Positions 56,880 through 64,000 of a DNA stretch of 64,000 nt are shown in pieces. Made by a program: the position numbers and the translations under genes. Each line of letters opens with the position of its first letter. The stretch's first letter is position 1. The DNA comes from Siphonodentalium dalli. Taxonomy: Eukaryota; Mollusca; Scaphopoda; Gadilida; Siphonodentaliidae. The stretch spans positions 164,482,875-164,546,874 of the forward strand of contig CP136062.1 in assembly GCA_032622095.1 (NCBI GenBank), given 5' to 3'. The notes under the pieces were generated by a model. The model saw only the letters and a program-made list of their open reading frames with translations, ran no database searches and was not told where the DNA came from.

Positions 56880-57395
56880 GATTTGACCTTCAATTGACTA
56901 TTTCGAAAGTCAAGGTCAGGTCAGGGTCATGATTTGTCCAGTCCAAAACACCCCCACCCGTAGAAAACTACCCATAGGTATCAAATTTCGTCGAAATCCG
57001 TCCGTTTTACCCAACTTGACCTTTAATTAACAATTTTGAAGGTCAAGGTAAGGTCAGAGTCATGATTTGACCCGTCCAAAACACCCCCCCCCGACAAAAG
57101 TACCCATAGGTATCAAATTTCGTCGAAATCTATCCGTTTTATCCGAGTTGACCTTTGATTGGCCATATTGAAGGTCAAGGTCAGGCCGAGGTCACGATTT
57201 GACCCGTTCAAAACTCTCCTCGGACCAAAGTATCCCTAGGTATCAAATTTCGCCGAAATTTGTCCGTTTTACCCAAATTGACCTTGCATTGACAGTTTTA
57301 AAGGTCAAGGTCAGGTCGGGGTCACGATTTGACCCGTTCAAAACACTTCCCGGACACAAATACCCATAGGTATCAAATTACGTTGAAATCTATGG
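56880..57395 (+). repeat. ~132-bp tandem repeat rich in AGGTCA half-sites
   Basis: Four units, each with TTGACCTTYRATTGAC, GAAGGTCAAGGTCAGGTC, CATGATTTGACCCGTCCAAA, ACCCATAGGTATCAAATT and CGTCGAAATCTRTCCGTTTT. TCAAGGTCA matches nuclear-receptor monomer sites of the ERR/SF-1 type, but the match is expected from the repeat itself. Confidence 0.85.
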
Positions 57396-57819
57396 AAAGC
57401 CGAGGAGGACATGTTGGTTGCTAATTGCTAGATATACGACGCGGTATTTTGAAGGTGTTTCAAACTAGGAGATAGAAGTATTCTGCCTTTCAAATGGTGA
57501 TGAATTATAGTAGTTTATTCAAATTTTATGGCATAAATTGTTATTAAAACCGTATATACTATAAAAAATTAATGACTCGAAAATTAAGTGGGCCTTTAAA
57601 CAAAGTCACAATTGCATTTAGGCTCATCTCATACTCGTCCATTCAGCGATATTCTACTGCGCAGTTTGTTATAGCCTCCAGTATTTATTGAGCGTTATAC
57701 CCCCAACTGTTATAATTCGCCTTTAGCAGGCGTACTCTTGCCTCAGATTATTGAGATATTAGGTCACACATAATCACATTAAATCGCATCGTAACATAGC
57801 AATTGTGTGGGCTCCTTGG

Positions 57820-58110
57820 CGTGAATATGTAATGAGAAATAAGGTCATACGTAATGACATTAAACTCAAGAAAACCCTCGAAAACAAAACAAAATCACAT
57901 TTAATGTTTTACGTTATTTCCTTCATAAAAAGAATCTTCGTGATAATGAACCCTCTCGTTACTTTAGAATATAGAATTAACCTTAAAATAAAAAAAATCT
58001 TTGGAACACAGAACCTTCGGAATAACGAACCTTCGGATTGGTGAACCTTCGGAATAGCGAACATTCAGAGAAATTTCGGAATAGTGGACCTTCGGGATAG
58101 TGAACCTTCG
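57820..58110 (+). repeat. Dispersed repeat body plus CCTTCGGAATAGCGAA minisatellite, unit 1
   Basis: The body GACATTAAACTCAAGAAAAC...CAAAATCACATTTAATG...AACCCTCTC is followed by about seven GAACCTTCGGAATAG units. The same order repeats at 58333-58610, offset about 510 bp, with CATTCATAKTATATGCC and GTTCAAAGGTATGG between them. Confidence 0.8.
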
Positions 58111-58332
58111 GAATAGAGCCATGCCCCCCAATATTCATATTATATGCCCAGAGTTCAAAGGTATGGTCCCATAAAATTCTAAACTTGGCCCTTAAAATAA
58201 TGAACTCCAAATTGGAGCACACACAGAACACCACTTAAGTCAACTGAACCTATGTCATGTCCCAATGCGGGAGGGTCCATATATACCACAACATTCATAG
58301 TATATGCCAAGAATTCAAAGGTATGGGCCCAC

Positions 58333-58610
58333 GTAATGACATAAAATCTCAAGAAAACCAGCGAAAACAAAACAAAATCACATTTAATGTTCTAAGTTAA
58401 GTTATTTCCTCCTGTATCTGTATCGGTGCGCGCGCATGATCAGTTCGGATGTGAGCGCACACTCCATATAAAGAATCTTTGTGAAAATGAACCCTCTCAA
58501 ATTAGTCTCAATACTTTAAAATATAGAATTAACCTAAAAATAACAAAAACCTTCGGAATAGAGAACCTTCGGAATAGCGGACCTTCGGGATAGCAAACCT
58601 TCATAATAGA
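58333..58610 (+). repeat. Dispersed repeat body plus minisatellite, unit 2
   Basis: Direct duplicate of the 57820-58110 unit with a GC-rich insertion (GGTGCGCGCGCATGATCAG) near 58422. It ends in four CCTTCGGRATAGC units. Confidence 0.78.
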
Positions 58611-59641
58611 AGCATGTCCCCACAATTACACCGGTGACGTAAACACATGTGCCAATCTTAGTTGTACTCTCGTAATTATCGGTACGATGAAACGGTGACG
58701 GAATCTGACGAGGTTTGCCGAATGTACAATCACCCAGTGAATTATCGATCGCCCATGCGATACAAAAAAACCAAAAGCAATAAACACCACACTACGGTGG
58801 CGTAATAAAAGGCACTCTCAAATTAATTTGTTGTACTAGTTTTCAAGCTAAAACCGATGGGTAACTTTGTGAATTTTCGCGATGCTTGCAAAACCTCGAC
58901 AAAAAGCGAACAAATAAGGATAATTATATAGTTCAAACACATATCATTTGAACAACAATTTCATATTATAACATTTGACTGGTCAATGGAATATAAAGCT
59001 TGTCATCTCTCTGTTTTGGGCGTCGTTATTATCTTAGGTGAGAGTGGACTCGTCCCAGCCCACACTCTTAAAACATAGGTACCCTGGTGTTCTTACGTAT
59101 GTACTAGTATTTGTCCCAGGGGGAGTACCTAATAGTTGGTACCTTAGAGTACCTACCAAATATTTAAGTATTCTGGAGTACCTATATATAGGTTCTCTGG
59201 AGTACCTATATATTTAAGTTCTGTGGAGTACCAATATTTAGGTTATGTGGGGTACCTATATCTAGGTTATGTGGAGTACCTATCCGGGCATTATGCATCT
59301 AATACCCACCCCGTCTTTATGTCACCGATGACATGACGTACACGATATGAAGTGCCAAGAAATACACGCACACATGCTTTCTTTACACGCCCATTATATT
59401 ATCGGAAGTACCAACTATCAAGGCAGCTACTCTGAAGTATTTAGGTACTATGCATAGTACCTAGCAATTTGGTACTTCAGAGAACCAAACATATATGTAC
59501 TATTTGGAGAACCTGCCCAGATACCAATGCACTCGAAATTACGAAAAATGGCCGACGGCAAATTTAACAATGTGGCATGTTCGATTCCAAATAATGCTAT
59601 GGCGTTTAAACATCGAATTAAGTACAAAACCACGATCGAGT

Positions 59642-59960
59642 TTCTTCGAAATCATGTTATCAGTTACTTTAAACATATTTTATTCGTATATAAATATACA
59701 AAAGGGATCGGGGCACAAGTTATTTCAACTTAGGTAGTCCCTCTCCCGTACAAAATTGACAATACATTGTTATAAGATGACAAAAAGGCGATAACAGAAA
59801 CGTTTGTACATGGTGAGAAAATAATTTGAATTTGCATTATGTCGAATAACATCGTTCATCGTATGTTTATGGATTACCAATTAGAACGAGCATAAATATG
59901 TGCATATCTATATCTATTGTGATATTTAAGGAAGATGTAAATATAGATGTTATCAGTTAC
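59642..59960. other. Segment absent from the 22.6-kb copy
   Basis: Compared with 22600-22625, about 320 bp are extra here. The phrase TGTTATCAGTTAC occurs near both ends (59656 and 59949), so it is either an insertion or the ancestral sequence lost from the other copy by recombination between these direct repeats. Confidence 0.5.
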
Positions 59961-60066
59961 ATGGACTCACTTGCATAGTGCAAAATTAAATAATCCGAAT
60001 TATACACGTATTACTGTTATTAGTATAGAACCTTGATCGTGTTTTTGTACTTAATTCCAGGTTTAA

Positions 60067-60458
60067 CCCTTTACCCAACAGAACGGCCCTGTGCCAATGC
60101 ATTCTCTTATATATGCGAGTCGACCATAGGTCGCCTCGCATATATAAGAGAATGCATTCGCTTAACACATTACAAATTATAAAATTGTTACAGAATGTAA
60201 GAAAAAATGGTAAAAAGTGTTAAAAAAAGATTTTTTTTAGGCCAATGCATTCTCTTATATATGCGAGGCGACCTATGGTCGACTCGCATATATAAGAGAA
60301 TGCATTGGCACAGGGCATAACTGTAACTATCACAATGTGGTCAAGGAGCCGGTTCCAATGATATCCATATGTGTATGGTTCTATTGAGACACACCGAAGA
60401 TATTTTAGGCTGTTGAAATTTTATTTGGCCGGTTCTGGTCGGTTTGTTGGGTAAAGGG
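60067..60458. mobile_element. piggyBac-like MITE, 392 bp, copy 2
   Basis: TTAA at 60063-60066 and 60459-60462; ends CCCTTTACCCAACA and TGTTGGGTAAAGGG. It interrupts the composite repeat. The other copy of that repeat reads TTTAATATCT at 22701-22710 with a single TTAA (22702-22705), which is the unoccupied site. Inverted relative to 49129-49520 and very similar throughout. Confidence 0.92.
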
Positions 60459-61309
60459 TTAATATCTCGATTTCAGGATTTCCCTGAACTGTTCCCTGCA
60501 TGTGGGGTAAAATTGGTCTGAATGTCTAAAATAATCGACCAAATTTCTTAACTTGTGTGCAATAATATTAAAGTAAACATTATAAATCAAGCATCTTAAA
60601 CATATATGGATGAAACACCAATCGATCTATGATAGCCCGATAAGTAAAAAACTACCTTGCGATAAATCGCAAACCCTTGCGAATCACAAACTACTTTGCA
60701 ATACATATATGCGATTTATTGCAAAGGTTTTCGATTAATCGCAATGGTTTGTGATTTATCGCAGATATATTTTTATGCATTGGCACTAATGCATGGGCTT
60801 GAACCGTATATATATAAATATAAACCAGACATCTTCAACAAGTCTGGGTAAACCACCAATCGATCTATAATAGCACGGTTCGGCTAACATAGAACGATCG
60901 GTCTTTCACAGCCAGCATTCATGTGGGATAATGGAAGCAAACCTTTGCGATAAATCACAAAACAACTTTGCGAAAAATCACAAACACCTTTGCGATAACT
61001 CGCAAACTTTACGATAAATCTCAAACATATTTACGATAACTCTCAGACTACGTACTGGGTGATTATATTTTTCGATTTATCGCAAAGATGTTTGAAATTT
61101 GTCGCAAAGGTTTTTTGTATATATGGCAAGAAACGTGGTAAAAATTGTTTGGGTATTCGTATTTTTAGGTGCTAACTGCTACATCAAAGTAAAGTCAAAG
61201 ATATTTATTGCCTGAAAAGCGGTTTCGTATATTTGTTTCCGAACTGTACATTTATTCACACATTTCCCCCGATTAAAAATGGATGACCAAACGCGAAGTC
61301 TGTAGAAAA

Positions 61310-62095
61310 GGGAGTTTTAGACTCGATGCTAGCAGTGCTATGCTGCTAAAGTGCTAAACATTAACTGCTAACGAATGAAAAAATGAAGAAAATAGAGTTT
61401 TATACCGGTTTCTAGAACCGCTATGCTGCTAAACTGCTAATGCATGAAAATATGACAAATTAATTTCAAACTGAGTCATAACGGTGCTATGCTGCTAAAC
61501 TGCTAACGAATGAAAACATAGTTTCAAACTGAATTCTAGCGGTGTTATGCTGTTGAACTGCTAATGAATGTAAATATTAAAAAAGAGAGTTTTAAACTGA
61601 ATTATTGCGGTGCTATACTGACGGCTAAACTGCTAACGAATGAAAATATTTAAAAAAACAAGAGTTTCAAACTGAATTCTAGCGGTGCTATGCTGCTAAA
61701 GTACTAAGGAATGAAACTATTAAAAAAGAGAGTTTCAAACTGAATTCTAGCGGTGCTATGCTGCTAAACTGCTAAGGAATGAAACTATTAAAAAAGAGAG
61801 TTTCAAACTGAAATCTAGAGGTGCTATGTTGCTAAACTGCTAAGGAATGAAAATATTAAAACAGAGAGTTTCAAACTGAATTCTAGCGTTGCTATGCTGC
61901 TAAACTGCTAAGGAATGAAAATATAAAAAAAAGAGTTTCAAACTGAATTCTAACAGTGCTATGTTGCTAAACTTCTAAGGAATGAAAATATTAAAAATGA
62001 AGACTTTCAAACTGAATTCTAAACTGCTAAGGAATGAAAATAAACACAAAGAGTTTCAAACTGAATTCTAGCGGTGCTATGCTGCTAAACTGCTA
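61310..62095 (-). repeat. CTAGAATTC minisatellite, inverted array
   Basis: About a dozen ~60-bp units (GAGTTTCAAACTGAATTCTA, GCGGTGCTATGCTGCTAAAC, TGCTAAGGAATGAAAATATT), the complement of the 51-52.7 kb array. Confidence 0.9.
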
Positions 62096-62519
62096 AGGAT
62101 TCTGCTAAGGATTCTGAATCCAGATTCTCCCACCAAAAAAACGACTCGGAGTGCGAGAATCTGGACTCAGAATCCTAAACCGATTACGAGCGGGGCTAAA
62201 TCGAGATTATACGGATTCTAGGTCAGATTTTGAAATCCACGTGGTCTCCGATACTATGTTTAATGTTCTCCCAGCGTCAAACATGACGCGTGTATTTGAC
62301 ACAAGTATCATTTGTATCTTATATTTATAACGTTCATATTTGTTGTGAAAGCCATGCTTTTTTTCTATGTGTATATACATGGCACCTAATTAGATTAATC
62401 GCATCTTCTTTTTTTCAAGTTAAAGTGTGTTTATTAACGAGGGCAAGCATTTCTAACAGCTCTAGATCTCCTGAATCAAATTCCGAAGACGTTGTGAAGA
62501 ACACACGAAACTTGTCAGT

Positions 62520-63130
62520 TGTACAGGGGTTGGTTGGGGTGTCTTGACCCCCCGAACTTTGGTACAATTATATTAGCGGTACAGTCATTCATACATGAGG
62601 CAAATCATGGTTCTTTTGACTAACTATTCCAAATCATAATACAGCAAACTCAACAAACAAACCCGATTTTAACAAATACATATACAAACTTATGACTAAG
62701 GAGGAGGGGGTGACCGGTGATCTGTATATTTGTTCAACTTGTTTTTGGTAGTCATGTTGCTTTGCCATTACCAATTAGACATTTTTCAGTGTAATAACAT
62801 ATGGGAGAGGGGGTACCCTTAAGTGAGTCAGCACTTGTCGTCCTCCAATCCCACTGTCTGTATAAACAATGTATGTGTTATATATCATGTGTTATCAAAA
62901 ATTGACAAATAAATATGTATGAACTAACATTTGGTACATTTACAGCAGTTGGAAATGTCATGCCTGACACAACATTAGTTGGACATTAATTTGACACCAT
63001 AATGTGACCATATATAGGTTGGAATTGTTCTCATTGTTTGATTTGTCAACCAGTAAAAGTTGGTAATTTTACAATCTTAGGGTGTGTCAGGTTGGATATT
63101 TCCAAGAGGTTGCAAATGGAATTCTGTGAA
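62520..63130. repeat. Second copy of the GTTGGAAATTT dispersed repeat
   Basis: It matches 8600-8760 (GACACAACATTAGTTGGA, GGGGTGTC, CCCAACTTTGGT-like) and then diverges. Partial. Confidence 0.55.
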
Positions 63131-64000
63131 CCTGTGAGTTTGATGTTTGGTTCAAGGTGGTGAATTTGGTGGTGCACCCCCATGGGGAAACCTCTAGCCA
63201 CGTCCCTATAACTTGTACGTGTGGGTACGTATCAATAAATTGACTGAGATTTCCACTATCTAGTCCTGAGATCATAGAATAGGCTTTACATTTGTGTTTC
63301 TGCGATTGGGGGATGGAGTTCACGTGCGATCACAAGACCACAACATTAGCTTCATGGGCAAAGCTTTATTTTCTTACAAATATGCCTCTGTTAATGCACT
63401 ATACAGAGACTATTGTGCAAAACGACTGCATTTAACGAAACAAAACATTTTAAATATGAAATTGCTGTAAGACTAGATAGTACATTCGTGTATCTGATAA
63501 TCCATAGATATCATATAATCCTACTATTTCTTGAATAAGAAGGAACATATAATAATGAACAAAGCAGAAGACATATATATGCAGGTTGGCGTGAATTCGG
63601 TCAATGGTGACGTATCCACCGAACTTGAAATCGACATGCGATCGGTGGTATTTTATGGATGGAATTATGAAATGAACACGATGAAAGTGACAATGAAATT
63701 AACAATGATTTGCTTCAAGTTCTCCATCAACCGAAGTGCTCCCCCAGCGTAACTATCAATAACATTATTATTTGGCTAATTTCAGTAATATTCTCCCCGT
63801 TTACACTCGATAACACAAATTTTTCTCCGCATTTAAAATTCTTTGATATAGATCGTTTATATTATGCAATAATTTTACACAGGGGGCGGATTCTTATGTT
63901 TTATTGTGTTTCTAAACTCCGAGGTAGCGAAATCTCGGTTTGTTTACGTTATGAACGTTTGAGTCCGTAATCGGAATCAGAATCTGAATCCAGATTACAA
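63131..64000. other. No recognised feature
   Basis: AT-rich. Frames at 63531 and 63710 have no supporting motif. The window ends in CAGAATCTGAATCCAGATT, which resembles the GATTCTGAATCCAGATTCTC at 62098-62118. Confidence 0.35.

Larger units (their letters stand above)
59072..62110 (+). mobile_element. Composite repeat, copy 2 (most complete, ~3 kb)
   Basis: Order: GGTAC..GAGTACC palindrome array (59075-59290), unique part with ATGGCCGACGGCAAATTTAA (59550), an extra segment 59642-59960, the ACCTTGATCGTG block, a piggyBac-like MITE (60067-60458), the TTTCAGGATTTCCCTG block, the TTTGCGATAAATC satellite (60650-61130), GTTTCTTGCCATAT-type bridge, then the CTAGAATTC minisatellite inverted (61310-62095). 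The first half parallels 22017-23400; the second half mirrors 50905-53700. Confidence 0.75.

Overview
The window reads as intergenic and intronic DNA of an AT-rich invertebrate animal genome. There are no bacterial-style operons, tRNA genes, rRNA genes or CRISPR arrays. What can be recognised is eukaryotic: decayed non-LTR retrotransposons, short inverted-repeat DNA transposons (MITEs), a tRNA-derived SINE-like unit, satellites and minisatellites, and a few short exon-like pieces with splice signals. A dispersed repeat ending in a GGAC microsatellite (about 40.06-40.37 kb) and the overall repeat style resemble lophotrochozoans such as molluscs. That is an inference from style; no gene fixes the taxon.

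Layout. 0-2.1 kb: 3' half of a non-LTR retrotransposon. 2.6-10.3 kb: MITEs, tandem repeats and a large composite inverted-repeat element holding a LINE remnant. 10.4-17.0 kb: a LINE broken up by other repeats and folded into an inverted duplication with 1183-base arms. 18.5-19.0 kb: SINE-like copies. 19.1-20.6 kb: a two-exon transposase-like gene or pseudogene, recognised by conserved motifs across a phase-consistent intron. 22.0-24.4 kb: palindromic TACC array and a satellite of about 300 bp. 25.8-27.5 kb: possible exon, then a LINE. 28-41 kb: sparse, with TTAA-flanked MITEs, a perfect 73-bp palindrome and degenerate tandem repeats. 41.5-50.3 kb: a candidate plus-strand gene, made of one internal exon and several alternative terminal-type exons including a PHD-finger exon with an in-frame TGA, filled with MITEs. 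51-53.8 kb and 59-62.1 kb: two copies, in opposite orientation, of a long minisatellite-plus-satellite composite. 56.9-58.6 kb: AGGTCA-rich and CCTTCGGAATAG-type repeats.

The best-supported unusual points are these. (1) Two identical-length (392 bp) piggyBac-like MITEs with TTAA duplications; a related copy of the surrounding repeat elsewhere in the window gives the empty site for one of them. (2) A hAT-like MITE with an 8-bp target duplication nested inside another TTAA MITE. (3) A composite repeat of about 3 kb present in three versions. (4) Two near-perfect inverted duplications of LINE fragments. (5) The split gene at 19.1-20.6 kb. Several coding frames are broken by single-base indels, some in homopolymers, so part of the decay may be assembly error.
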